NCBI GenBank assembly: GCA_043718985.1
Contig: JAYSUQ010000194.1
Location: 1 to 33,442 of the forward strand
Length of the DNA stretch: 33,442 nucleotides
Reading direction: 5' to 3'
DNA from: UBA4416 sp043718985
GTDB taxonomy: Bacteria > Bacteroidota > Bacteroidia > B-17B0 > Aurantibacillaceae
A program made the translations under genes and the position numbers. A model generated the notes under the pieces. The model had not been told where the DNA came from. It saw nothing but the letters and a program-made list of their open reading frames with translations, and searched no databases. Positions 17,202 through 26,053 of this stretch are shown one piece after another; the stretch's first letter is position 1; every line of letters starts with the position of its first letter.

Positions 17202-20104
17202 TAAAGTGGGATTGAAACAATTACAATAGTGCCATTTGAAATATTATTTTCTTCTAGATCGAATATTTCGAAACTATATTTTTTATTACCGAATGAGTTT
17301 AATAGTTCTATTCTCTTTTCGGTTGCTTTGGTAGCAAATGATTGATGAACACGACCACCTCTATTTTTTATTTCTTCAGATTTACTTCTACCTATGCCAT
17401 TATCAGAAATAGTACAAATGAGTGTTTCTTCCATTTTAAATTCAATCTCTAATACTTTTATTCCTTTTTTGTGAAGCAGGCCGTGTTTAATAGAATTTTC
17501 TACGAATGGCTGTATTATCATTGGCGGTAAAACTAAATGATCCAAATCTAAATTTTCAGTTGTTTTAATAGTAAACGTAAAATCTTCACCAAACCGTAAT
17601 TTTTCTAATTCTAAATATGTGTCTAACATTTTTATTTCCTTAGAAAGAATGATTTCATCTTTTCCCGAAACCTCTAATACATCTCTCATTAACTGACTAA
17701 ATTTATTTAAATAAAAATTTGAATTTTTTATATCGTGTTTCAAAATCAAATCTTGTAATGAATTTAAAGTGTTAAATAAAAAATGTGGATTCATTTGTGA
17801 TTTCAACGCGGTTAGTTGAGAGGCTGTAACTTTGTTTCTTAATTCAGATCGCCGTTTGATATATCGAATTCGTTTGATAAACAAAAGTGCAACAGACCCA
17901 GCTACTGTAATAAGTACAAAAACATAAAACCACCAACGTTGCCAAAACGGCATTTTTACAGAAATTGCAAGAGTAACAATTTTACTTTGCACACCATCTT
18001 CATTTATCAGTTTTAATTGAAACACAAAATTTCCAGAAGGCATTTGTGAAAATAACACATATGGAGTTGTTGCCGAAACCTTAATCCAATTACTGTCTAA
18101 TCCAATTAATCTATAGTGATAACTAAAGGCTTGTTTGCTTTTTAATGCAACACCACTAAAATTTATTTTCAAATTTGTATTAGTGTATAATAATTCTAAG
18201 TTTTTTTTAAAGTTTAAAACAGAATCATTAAGTGTAATTGATGTAATTATAATATTAGGAATAGTGTTGTTTTTCCAAGTCATTTTTTCAGGAAAATAAA
18301 TCAATCCTTTATTAGTTGCTAAATAAATAGTGTCTTTGTATAATTCAATATTATTGATTTCTTTTGGATTAATAGATTGTGTAATGTTGTATTTAGAAGA
18401 TGTGTTAGCTTTGTAATTAATGGCATATAAATTATCATCAGTATTTAGCCAAATAACTTCATCCGTTGCTTTTATGATTCTGGTTTTGTTTTCAGACAAA
18501 ATATTTTTTGTATTGAATCGATACTTTATTTTTTTATCAATGATTCCATAAATTCCTGAAGAAACCGTTGAAGCCCAAAGAACGCCATTTTTATATGAAA
18601 GCGAATTAGACAGTATATGCTCTCCGTTATCAGTAAGTTCTTCCCATGTTCCATTTAAATAGTATATAAATGTACCCGTACCCATTGATATATACATCGC
18701 ATTTGTTTGTGAATTATATTCTATTGCCTTTCCACCAAAGTCATTTATTGTTGTATAATTTGTTTTGTTTTTAATAAGATCTGTTAAAGAGGATTTAATA
18801 ATTAACGTGGGAAGAATCATATAAATCGTGTCATTTAAAACTTCAAAATCGCGAACATTTGAAACTTTTGGGTAATATTGTTTTTGAGTACTATTGTCAA
18901 TAATTGATAATGGGCCTCTTGAAATTATAGTATATTTAAATTGTTGCATTATTTTTTTTACTGACGCGAATCGTTTTATTTTATTACTGTATTCTTCTTT
19001 CAGTATATGATTTGAAGAACTTAATTCATATACATTTCCTAAATATGTGCCCAGTAATAGATTCCCCTTTCGATTAATATTTATGGCCGTGACGCTGTTT
19101 TCTTTTAGCAAACTGTTTGTGTTGTTTATTTGCATCACATTTATATTCGGAACAACTAATAATCCATTGTGTAATGAAGAAAACCAATACATTCCTTCTC
19201 TATCTTTAAGCATAGATGTAATTTTTTCGTTTGAAAAAAGTGATAGGCTATTTGTAGTTTTAGGTGAGTTTATTTTAAAGGCTCCGAATGAGGTCGTTGC
19301 CCATATTTGATTTTGGTCTGAATAAATAGAGTAAATTAACTGAGTATTATTTAAGTTGTTAAAATTGTGATGTGTACTTATGGAATCTTCATTAATAGCA
19401 TAAACACCATAAAAATTAGTAGTACCCGCTGACCTTATTAACACATAAAGTTGATTATGATGCTCTGTAAACACAAAGGTTTGAGAAGAAAAAGAGGGTT
19501 TGTTTTTCCATGAAACTTGTGTAATTCTATTTGATTTTAAATCGAGCTTGGTAAGTTCTAATGCATTGGTAAACGAAAAAACATACCCGTTAAAATAGTA
19601 TAATGAAACGATGCTTTCGCTGTTGCTTACACTTTGATTTATTGATGTTAAACTATCACCGTTTTCATTATATTTAATTAACGCCGTTTTCATATTAATC
19701 CATAAATTACAACTATTGTCAATAGCAAATTGAGGGTATGATGGGTTTGAGGTTTTAACACTTTTAATAATTTTTAGTGAATCACCATCCACGCGATATA
19801 TTTGACCGTAGAAGTTTTTACACCACACTCTTTGTTTAGCATCTAATTGTAAATACGAAATAGCAATTCCGTTTTGTTTGCAGTTATTATATTGCTTAAA
19901 CTTAAATCCATCATACCTAAAAAGGCCCGCATCACAGCCAATCCAGATGTATCCAAAACTATCTTGTATTACTTTATAAACTTCATTTGAGGGCAAGTTG
20001 TGCTCATCGTTAATTTGATAAAAGGCAGGATGTTGTGCAAGGTTTTTTTGAGCGATACACAAGAAGAAAATTATGTTAAGTAGGCATTTTAATCTTCTAT
20101 TCAT
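17201..20104 (-). CDS. Hybrid-type sensor: beta-propeller (Reg_prop) LytS-like histidine kinase
   Basis: From the ATG at 20104 the protein is 967 aa. The upstream ATG at 20131 is less likely: it puts charged residues before the signal peptide and lies at a putative -7 box. The order is signal peptide; a large periplasmic region of two-component-regulator propeller repeats (for example DSFGYIWIGCDAGLFRYDG near the N-terminus); a Y_Y_Y domain at about 635-700; and one transmembrane helix at about 722-742. A His_kinase (PF06580-type) domain follows with NPHFLFNTLNSLQD, whose phospho-acceptor is His774. The HATPase part has QPFVENSIKHG and SDNGIGRS. No receiver or AraC domain is fused, unlike the classical hybrid systems of Bacteroides; the partner is the separate LytTR regulator at 15240-16001. 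It should sense an extracytoplasmic ligand and phosphorylate that regulator. Confidence 0.93.
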   Translation of the reverse strand: MNRRLKCLLNIIFFLCIAQKNLAQHPAFYQINDEHNLPSNEVYKVIQDSFGYIWIGCDAGLFRYDGFKFKQYNNCKQNGIAISYLQLDAKQRVWCKNFYGQIYRVDGDSLKIIKSVKTSNPSYPQFAIDNSCNLWINMKTALIKYNENGDSLTSINQSVSNSESIVSLYYFNGYVFSFTNALELTKLDLKSNRITQVSWKNKPSFSSQTFVFTEHHNQLYVLIRSAGTTNFYGVYAINEDSISTHHNFNNLNNTQLIYSIYSDQNQIWATTSFGAFKINSPKTTNSLSLFSNEKITSMLKDREGMYWFSSLHNGLLVVPNINVMQINNTNSLLKENSVTAININRKGNLLLGTYLGNVYELSSSNHILKEEYSNKIKRFASVKKIMQQFKYTIISRGPLSIIDNSTQKQYYPKVSNVRDFEVLNDTIYMILPTLIIKSSLTDLIKNKTNYTTINDFGGKAIEYNSQTNAMYISMGTGTFIYYLNGTWEELTDNGEHILSNSLSYKNGVLWASTVSSGIYGIIDKKIKYRFNTKNILSENKTRIIKATDEVIWLNTDDNLYAINYKANTSSKYNITQSINPKEINNIELYKDTIYLATNKGLIYFPEKMTWKNNTIPNIIITSITLNDSVLNFKKNLELLYTNTNLKINFSGVALKSKQAFSYHYRLIGLDSNWIKVSATTPYVLFSQMPSGNFVFQLKLINEDGVQSKIVTLAISVKMPFWQRWWFYVFVLITVAGSVALLFIKRIRYIKRRSELRNKVTASQLTALKSQMNPHFLFNTLNSLQDLILKHDIKNSNFYLNKFSQLMRDVLEVSGKDEIILSKEIKMLDTYLELEKLRFGEDFTFTIKTTENLDLDHLVLPPMIIQPFVENSIKHGLLHKKGIKVLEIEFKMEETLICTISDNGIGRSKSEEIKNRGGRVHQSFATKATEKRIELLNSFGNKKYSFEIFDLEENNISNGTIVIVSIPL

Positions 20105-20128
20105 TATTTGTTCTTCAATTCGCTTGTT

Positions 20129-20136
20129 CAAAAATA
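20129..20136 (-). promoter_or_regulatory. Putative -7 box of the sensor kinase gene
   Basis: On the minus strand TATTTTTG matches TAnnTTTG. It lies 25 bp before the ATG at 20104 and overlaps the alternative ATG at 20131, so if used it would rule out the longer start. No convincing -33 TTG is seen. Confidence 0.4.
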
Positions 20137-20255
20137 GACTATTATTCTGTACTAAAATATCGAAACATATAAACTAACGAATTTTTAGAAGAAGTCTCTG
20201 ATTTATCAGAGAGTTTCGTTAAATTTATATTCGAATAAATTAAAAAGGTTAAGCC

Positions 20256-20278
20256 AAGTACGAGTCGGTAAGTACGAG
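20256..20278 (+). repeat. Short GC-rich direct repeat in the glycosyltransferase leader
   Basis: AAGTACGAG occurs at 20256-20264 and again at 20270-20278 (14-bp period). It sits in a stretch (about 20251-20300) that is visibly richer in G+C than the surrounding intergenic DNA and ends about 12 bp before the glycosyltransferase ATG. A small hairpin, CTCTGA-TTTA-TCAGAG (20196-20211), lies upstream in the same divergent region. The role is unknown; it could be a leader structure or the scar of an old insertion. Confidence 0.4.
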
Positions 20279-20311
20279 AGTAGTCGAGAACCGCAGCGCA
20301 ATAATAAACAA

Positions 20312-21172
20312 ATGAAAATAGCAGGCTTCACTATCATACGAAATGCAATACTACACGACTTTCCTGTAGTAGAAGCCATTACTTCTATTTTACCAATTTG
20401 TGACGAGTTTATTGTAGCGGTTGGAAAATCTGAAGACGAAACGTTGCAATTAATACAAAGCATCAACTCTCCTAAAATTAAAATAATTGAAACCATTTGG
20501 GACGAAAACCTTAAAGGCGAAAAAGGACAGGTGTTTGCAACAGAAACAAATAAAGCATACAAAGCTATTAGTAAAGATGTAGATTGGTGTTTTTATGTGC
20601 AAAGCGACGAGGTTGTGCACGAAAAATATTTACCTATTATTAAAACTGCACTGCAAAACGAAATTAAAAACAATAACGTTGACGGTTTTTTAATTAACTA
20701 CAACCATTTTTATGGTAGTTACGATTACATTGGTAACTCACCGCGTTGGTATGCTAAAGAAATTAGAATAGTAAGAAATAACAATGAAATATATTCGTAT
20801 ACCGATGCCCAAAGTTTTAGAAAAGGAAATAACATTAAATTAAACGTTAAATTAATTAATGCCTTTATGTATCATTACGGTTGGGTTAAAGAGCCTGGCG
20901 CATTAGCAAAAAAATTAAATTTTCAGTCGAGTTTTCATAACAAAAAAACTAAAGCTATTGATAGCTTTAATTTTAAAAACATAGATTCGCTAGAGAAATT
21001 TGAAGATGCACACCCTGTAGTAATGTTAAACAGAATTGAAAGATTAAATTGGGTTTTTAATTACGACATATCGTACACCAACTATTCGTTAAAAAATAAA
21101 ATTAAAGTGCTTATACAAAAGGCTACTGGTTATAAAATTGGCGAATACCGCAATTACAAATTAATTAAGTAG
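20312..21172 (+). CDS. Glycosyltransferase family 2-like protein
   Basis: The 286-aa cytoplasmic protein begins MKIAGFTIIRNAILHDFPV, the usual beta-alpha nucleotide-binding start of this GT2-like group. It carries the acidic metal/nucleotide site WCFYVQSDEVV at about residues 90-100 (QSDE in place of the classical DxD). It ends with a basic tail (KIGEYRNYKLIK) and has no membrane segment. It should transfer a sugar from a nucleotide-sugar donor, most likely in surface polysaccharide or glycoprotein synthesis; donor and acceptor cannot be told. It is isolated from other polysaccharide genes. A decayed copy of its C-terminal tail follows within 120 bp, so there was once at least one more related gene here. 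It is divergent from the sensor kinase gene, sharing a 207-bp upstream region. Confidence 0.82.
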   Translation: MKIAGFTIIRNAILHDFPVVEAITSILPICDEFIVAVGKSEDETLQLIQSINSPKIKIIETIWDENLKGEKGQVFATETNKAYKAISKDVDWCFYVQSDEVVHEKYLPIIKTALQNEIKNNNVDGFLINYNHFYGSYDYIGNSPRWYAKEIRIVRNNNEIYSYTDAQSFRKGNNIKLNVKLINAFMYHYGWVKEPGALAKKLNFQSSFHNKKTKAIDSFNFKNIDSLEKFEDAHPVVMLNRIERLNWVFNYDISYTNYSLKNKIKVLIQKATGYKIGEYRNYKLIK

Positions 21173-21277
21173 CCCAATCGTTCATTATTTTATAAGTAAA
21201 CCCCCGTTTTTTAAAGATTTAAAAAACTAAACAAAAAGGTTCGATCCCGATAACAGGGAGTTTCTAAAATTTCAAAG

Positions 21278-21358
21278 GTTAGTATAACTATAAATTAGGA
21301 GAATATAAAAACTACAAATGCATTTAATTTTTATGAAAACGATAATTTTTATACTAAC
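21278..21358. repeat. 10-bp inverted repeat in the glycosyltransferase-amidohydrolase gap
   Basis: GTTAGTATAA (21278-21287) and its exact complement TTATACTAAC (21349-21358) flank 61 bases. The arms are AT-rich and the loop is long, so a stable RNA hairpin is doubtful. The right arm lies inside a short frame, MKTIIFILTLNT (ATG at 21333), that looks like the start of a signal peptide cut short. The rest of the 21173-21439 gap holds the gene remnant listed next and the amidohydrolase promoter. Confidence 0.35.
21289..21327 (+). pseudogene. C-terminal remnant of a second glycosyltransferase
   Basis: The frame reads YKLGEYKNYKCI followed by a stop. It closely matches the C-terminal end of the intact upstream glycosyltransferase, YKIGEYRNYKLIK. 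The DNA just before it (TCAAAGGTTAGT) also resembles the matching DNA of the intact gene (CAAAAGGCTACT), but there the frame contains a stop. I infer the tail of a deleted paralogue, left after loss of a tandem gene. Confidence 0.65.
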
Positions 21359-21391
21359 ACTTAATACTTAATTAAAACTGCTAAAACCCTT

Positions 21392-21420
21392 TTGTTAAAA
21401 GCGTCATAATCTTATATTTG
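21392..21420 (+). promoter_or_regulatory. Promoter of the amidohydrolase gene
   Basis: A TTG at 21392-21394 and TATATTTG at 21413-21420 match the Bacteroidota -33 (TTG) and -7 (TAnnTTTG) elements with an 18-bp spacer. The -7 box ends 19 bp before the ATG at 21440, giving a short leader. This is the best-formed promoter I see in the window. Confidence 0.65.
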
Positions 21421-21439
21421 TTTATACACAAAACACATT

Positions 21440-24400
21440 ATGCGCCAATTTAACTCAACTTTAACAATAATATTTTTAGTTTTCACACAACTGTTAATTG
21501 CACAAACAACTTTTCCTGTTAATGGCGCAACAAACAACCTACACACGTTGTATGCTTTTACAAATTGCACATTACATGTAAATGCCGATGTAACAATTGT
21601 AAACGCAACTTTTATAATACAAGATGGCAAAGTAATTAGCTGGGGCGAAAAACTTGAGGCACCTAAAAACGCGCTCACAAACGATTTAAAAGGAAAACAC
21701 ATTTATCCTGCTTTTATTGATTTATATAGTGATTACGGTATGCCAGAGGTTAAACACACCGAAAAACAAAACAATAAAAACGGCACATTTGGTTGGAATC
21801 AAGCAATAAGAAGCGACTTAGAAGCTAATAAAATTTTTATACATAATCAGGCAAAAGCCGATGAGTTACGCAAGCAAGGATTTGGCGCGGTTTTAACACA
21901 CTGCAAAGATGGTATTGTGCGCGGTAGTGGCGCTTTGGTTAACTTAGTTAATGCGCCCGAAAACGAAAGTATTATTAATGACAAAGCTGCTGGTTTTTAT
22001 TCGTTTAACAAAGGCTCGTCATCACAGGAATACCCATCATCTAAAATGGGAGCTGTTGCATTATTAAGGCAAACCTATTATGACGCACAATGGTACAAAA
22101 ATAATAACACCAAAATCGAATACAATTTAAGCCTTGAGGCATTTAATAAATTACAAGCATTACCATCAATATTTGATGGTAATGATAAATACACAAACAT
22201 AACAGCCAAAAAAGTTGGCGATGAATTTAAAACAAAATACATTATTAAAGGCGCAGGTAACGAATACCAAAGGTTAAACGAAACTCAAAACACGTTTAGT
22301 AAATTTATTATCCCAGTTAATTTTCCAGATGCTTGGGATGTTGAAGATGCTTTTGATGCAGAACAAGTATCGTTAGCCGACTTAAAACATTGGGAAATGG
22401 CTCCCGCTAATTTAGATTTATTGCAAAGCAGCGGGGTTCAGTTTTGTATTACAACAGCCGACCTAAAAAACAAAACCGATTTTTTAAAAAACGTGCGCAA
22501 AGCAATTAAATATGGCTTTGACGAAAAAGATGCTCTGCGAAGTTTAACAACATTGCCCGCAACATTTATAGGTGCGCAAGATAAAATAGGCAGTTTAAAA
22601 ACAGGCATGTCTGCAAATTTTTTTATAGCATCTAAAAATATTTTCGAAGACGATGCTATTATTTTTGAAACATGGAGCAATGGCATTAAGCATCAGTATA
22701 GCGATTATAATGCTATTGATATATCTGGAAAATATAATTTAACCATTGCAACTACAACCAATATTATTGATATAAAAAAAGATAACGATGCTTACACTGG
22801 TTTGGTTTATTTAAAAGATAGCTTAAAATCTAAACCAAACATTGTATTTAAAAACAATTTATTAACGCTTAGTTTCCCTTACGATTCAACCAAAACAATA
22901 CGCGCAGCATTAAACTATAACCAACCTACAAAACAATTTGAGGGTAAGGCTCAGTACCCTGATGGAACGTGGACAGATGTAAACCTTACTTACGCTACAA
23001 CACAAGATACAGTTAAACCTAAACCGTTTGTTTTTAAACCCAAACCAATAATTGATTATGGGCAAGTGTATTACCCGTTTGGTGCTTATGGCGAGCCAAT
23101 ACCAGATACAAAAGGAATTAAAGCGTTTGTAAAAGATAAATGGAATAATTATAAAAACCGTTATGAGGCTATTTTAATTAAAGATGCAACCGTTTGGACT
23201 AACGAGGGCGACTCGGTTTTAAACGAATATGATGTTTACATAACGCAAGGTAAAATTGTGCGCATAGCCCCAAACATTGATGCAACAGGTAATGCCAACG
23301 CAAAAGTTATTAATGGCAAAGGCATGCACTTAACACCAGGCATTATTGATGAGCACTCGCACATTGCGCTTTTTAGTGTTAACGAAGGTGCGCAAGCAAG
23401 TAGTGCCGAGGTGAGAATGAGCGATGTAATAAACCCAGAAGACATAAATATTTATCGCCAATTAGCAGGTGGCGTTACCACAGCACAATTATTGCACGGC
23501 TCGGCAAACCCAATAGGCGGGCAAAGTTGTTTAATAAAATTGCGATGGGGCAAAGGTGCCGATGATTTTAAATACGAACATGCCGATGGGTTTATAAAAT
23601 TTGCATTAGGCGAAAACGTTAAACACAGTAATGGTTTAAACCCCGATGTAGAGCGTTTTCCGCAAACACGAATGGGGGTTGAACAACTTTATTATGATTA
23701 TTTTACCAGAGCCAAGGAATATAAAAGCCAGTGGGAGCAGTTTGGTAAACTATCGCCAAAGCAAATAACAAATAATAAATTAACAAGCCCTCGCCGCGAT
23801 TTAGATTTAGATGCCGTTGTTGAAATATTAGACAATAAACGATTTATAACTTGCCACAGTTATGTGCAAAGCGAAATAAACATGCTAATGCATGTTGCCG
23901 ATAGCATGCATTTTAAAGTAAACACTTTTACACACATATTAGAGGGCTATAAAATCGCCGATAAGTTAAAAAACCACCAAGCAAACGCATCTACCTTTGC
24001 CGATTGGTGGGCTTATAAATTAGAGGTAACAGATGCAATACCTTACAATGCAACAATGCTTACAAACGCAGGTGTTAATACTGCTATTAATAGCGATGAC
24101 GCAGAAATGGGCCGTCGCTTAAACCAAGAGGCTGCAAAAGCAATTAAATACGGCAAGTCAACAGAGGTGCAAGCATTAAAACTTGTAACACTAAACCCAG
24201 CTAAAATGTTACACATTGATAATAAAGTTGGAAGCATTAAAGTTGGCAAAGTGGCCGATTTGGTTTTGTGGACAGATAACCCTTTAAGCATTTATGCAAA
24301 AGTGAGTAAAACTATTATTGATGGTCAAATTTATTTTGATACCGACGATGATAAATTATTACGCGATGATATTAAAAAAGAGCGCGCTCGAATTATAGTA

Positions 24401-24499
24401 AAACTAATTGACGAAAAAAACAAAGGAGCTAAAGTTATTAAGCCCACAATAAAAAAACAAAATCATTTTCATTGCGATAGCGAGGAGAGTGGATTTTAA
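21440..24499 (+). CDS. Secreted two-domain amidohydrolase, N-terminal domain degenerate
   Basis: The 1019-aa protein has a signal peptide (residues 1-22, ending LLIAQ) and two tandem amidohydrolase (imidazolonepropionase-like) domains. The C-terminal domain looks active: a composite beta start (IKDATVWTNEGDSVL), metal motif DEHSH (637-641), later His residues in TCHSYVQ and FTHILEG, and the metal-binding Asp in INSDDAEMG; it ends with the family-typical KVGSIKVGKVADLVLW. In the N-terminal domain the matching DxHxH is DLYSD (94-98), with both His lost (Tyr96, Asp98), so it cannot bind metal the same way and is probably structural. Such ~1000-aa double proteins recur in Bacteroidota. The substrate is unknown, but the class hydrolyses amide or peptide-like C-N bonds, here in the periplasm. 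Confidence 0.88.
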   Translation: MRQFNSTLTIIFLVFTQLLIAQTTFPVNGATNNLHTLYAFTNCTLHVNADVTIVNATFIIQDGKVISWGEKLEAPKNALTNDLKGKHIYPAFIDLYSDYGMPEVKHTEKQNNKNGTFGWNQAIRSDLEANKIFIHNQAKADELRKQGFGAVLTHCKDGIVRGSGALVNLVNAPENESIINDKAAGFYSFNKGSSSQEYPSSKMGAVALLRQTYYDAQWYKNNNTKIEYNLSLEAFNKLQALPSIFDGNDKYTNITAKKVGDEFKTKYIIKGAGNEYQRLNETQNTFSKFIIPVNFPDAWDVEDAFDAEQVSLADLKHWEMAPANLDLLQSSGVQFCITTADLKNKTDFLKNVRKAIKYGFDEKDALRSLTTLPATFIGAQDKIGSLKTGMSANFFIASKNIFEDDAIIFETWSNGIKHQYSDYNAIDISGKYNLTIATTTNIIDIKKDNDAYTGLVYLKDSLKSKPNIVFKNNLLTLSFPYDSTKTIRAALNYNQPTKQFEGKAQYPDGTWTDVNLTYATTQDTVKPKPFVFKPKPIIDYGQVYYPFGAYGEPIPDTKGIKAFVKDKWNNYKNRYEAILIKDATVWTNEGDSVLNEYDVYITQGKIVRIAPNIDATGNANAKVINGKGMHLTPGIIDEHSHIALFSVNEGAQASSAEVRMSDVINPEDINIYRQLAGGVTTAQLLHGSANPIGGQSCLIKLRWGKGADDFKYEHADGFIKFALGENVKHSNGLNPDVERFPQTRMGVEQLYYDYFTRAKEYKSQWEQFGKLSPKQITNNKLTSPRRDLDLDAVVEILDNKRFITCHSYVQSEINMLMHVADSMHFKVNTFTHILEGYKIADKLKNHQANASTFADWWAYKLEVTDAIPYNATMLTNAGVNTAINSDDAEMGRRLNQEAAKAIKYGKSTEVQALKLVTLNPAKMLHIDNKVGSIKVGKVADLVLWTDNPLSIYAKVSKTIIDGQIYFDTDDDKLLRDDIKKERARIIVKLIDEKNKGAKVIKPTIKKQNHFHCDSEESGF

Positions 24500-24521
24500 A
24501 TTTAGTAGTTTACATACCGAT

Positions 24522-25964
24522 TTATAAATCGACTAAAGCAACTAATAATTTTTCTATTTTTAATTTCATGTCTTTTGCCGAGCAGTTGTAGTTATTAAAC
24601 AATACCGAAAACGCCAACTCTTTTCCGCCTTTTGTTTTAACGTAGCCACAATAACCACGGGCTTTATTTATATATCCAGTTTTTGCCCGCATGTTATTTT
24701 CGGCAAAAGTTGCTTTGCACAAATTAACCATGCTACCGCTTTTACCAGCAATTGGTAACGACTCGTTAAACGAATTATATATTAATGTATCGCAATAAAT
24801 TTTTGACAATATAGTAGCCTGTATTTTTGTAGTTATTGTATTTTCTCGCGATAAGCCACTACCATCAACCATGTGTAAGCCCGATAAATTTACCCCAAGT
24901 TTTTCCCAATAATTTTTAACTACACTAATTCCACTGTCGGTTGTGCCTTGTTGTGTGTAATGTTTGGTGCCTAATGTTTTTAATAAGCTTTCGGCATAGT
25001 GGTTATCACTTTTTAAATTAGTATAATAAATAATTTTATTTAACGTAGCCGATTGATGTGTGTATAATAAATTTGTTGTACTAAAAGTTAATTTACTAGT
25101 TGTTACAATTGGCGCCGAAGTTTTTAAAAGTATATTTTGTTTTTGTAATTGAGCGGATAACTCCTCGGCAAAAAACAAAGCGGGGTTTGGTAGTTGTGCC
25201 TCCACCAAATAATGCGTTTTGTTTTTGGGTATAGTGCCCGATATAAATCTCACATAACCATTTGGATCGCCATAAACAATTGCATTATCATCTGCACCAA
25301 AAGCGTTAACATCACTTGTAATTTGTATTTTTTTTGAAACACATGCGGGGTAAACAGATTCCATGGTTGCCTTAGTGTTTATATCACCACTTAAAAAATA
25401 AACACTAAACTTATTATCTTTATAAGACAAGCTCGTTGCACCTGCTCCAAAATAATTGCCTATATCGCCCCAAATCCAAGTATTTGGTATTTCGTTATCA
25501 AACACCGAGTTTGTAATAATTACAGCTCCATTGATGGTTTTTAATCCTTTTGTTTTTAGTTTAGATGTTATTCCGTTTAAAAAAACACTGTCGCTTTTGT
25601 AAAAATAACTTGAGTTAAATGTTGGGTCGCCACTTGGTTGTATTAATAAATTGCTTGTTGTTTTACCTAAAACAGAATCGGTTAAATTGCTAGTGTAAAA
25701 ATTGGTTTTATAAACATAATTTTTTCCTAAAAGGCCTAATGCAGCACCTGTAGTTACAATTTTTAAAGTGCTTGCTGGTATTAATGCTAACTCCGAATTA
25801 AACTCTTTTATTGTTTTACCCGATGTTGCATCCAGTACACAAAAACTATAGGCGGCATGCTGCAAATCCTTATCTCCTTTATAGCTTGCCAAAACAGCAT
25901 CAACACTTTGCTGACTAATTAATTTAATTGAAAACATTAAAAGAGGTAAAATAGGTTTTAACAT
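24522..25964 (-). CDS. dacB: D-alanyl-D-alanine carboxypeptidase/endopeptidase (PBP4, peptidase S13)
   Basis: The 480-aa exported protein (signal peptide about 1-18) carries the three S13 penicillin-binding motifs in order: Ser65-Thr-Leu-Lys68 (PASTLK), Ser319-Asp-Asn321 (LKSDNHYAE) and Lys408-Ser-Gly410 (GKSGS). The length agrees with PBP4/DacB. It should remove the terminal D-Ala of peptidoglycan stem peptides or cut D-Ala-mDAP cross-links in the periplasm. It converges on the amidohydrolase gene (22-bp gap). A 14-bp palindrome, CGATTTATAAATCG (24518-24531), covers its last codons but lacks a T-tract. It is divergent from trmN6. Confidence 0.93.
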   Translation of the reverse strand: MLKPILPLLMFSIKLISQQSVDAVLASYKGDKDLQHAAYSFCVLDATSGKTIKEFNSELALIPASTLKIVTTGAALGLLGKNYVYKTNFYTSNLTDSVLGKTTSNLLIQPSGDPTFNSSYFYKSDSVFLNGITSKLKTKGLKTINGAVIITNSVFDNEIPNTWIWGDIGNYFGAGATSLSYKDNKFSVYFLSGDINTKATMESVYPACVSKKIQITSDVNAFGADDNAIVYGDPNGYVRFISGTIPKNKTHYLVEAQLPNPALFFAEELSAQLQKQNILLKTSAPIVTTSKLTFSTTNLLYTHQSATLNKIIYYTNLKSDNHYAESLLKTLGTKHYTQQGTTDSGISVVKNYWEKLGVNLSGLHMVDGSGLSRENTITTKIQATILSKIYCDTLIYNSFNESLPIAGKSGSMVNLCKATFAENNMRAKTGYINKARGYCGYVKTKGGKELAFSVLFNNYNCSAKDMKLKIEKLLVALVDL

Positions 25965-26053
25965 GTTTTAAAAGTATAGCCATTCGTATAATATTAAGTT
26001 TCACATTCAATTTTGTTGTTAACTTTATAATGCTAAAAACAAACTATTTATTT

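Noticed and set aside
14154..20104. Possible recent horizontal acquisition of the sensory locus
   Set aside because: There are no integrase, tRNA or flanking repeats, and its base composition by eye is not clearly different from its neighbours; codon-usage statistics would be needed.
21239..21249. GGTTCGATCCC resembles a tRNA T-arm
   Set aside because: No acceptor, D or anticodon arm of the right spacing can be built upstream, and no matching acceptor strand or CCA follows. It is at most a short chance match or scar.
21333..21371. Short frame MKTIIFILTLNT resembling a signal-peptide start
   Set aside because: Only 12 codons before a stop; may be the 5' remnant of a lost exported-protein gene but cannot be supported as a gene.
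24518..24531. 14-bp palindrome CGATTTATAAATCG between convergent amidohydrolase and dacB genes
   Set aside because: It lacks a T-tract on either strand, and its stem is short and AT-rich with a 4-base loop; half of it is dacB coding sequence. Not called as a terminator.
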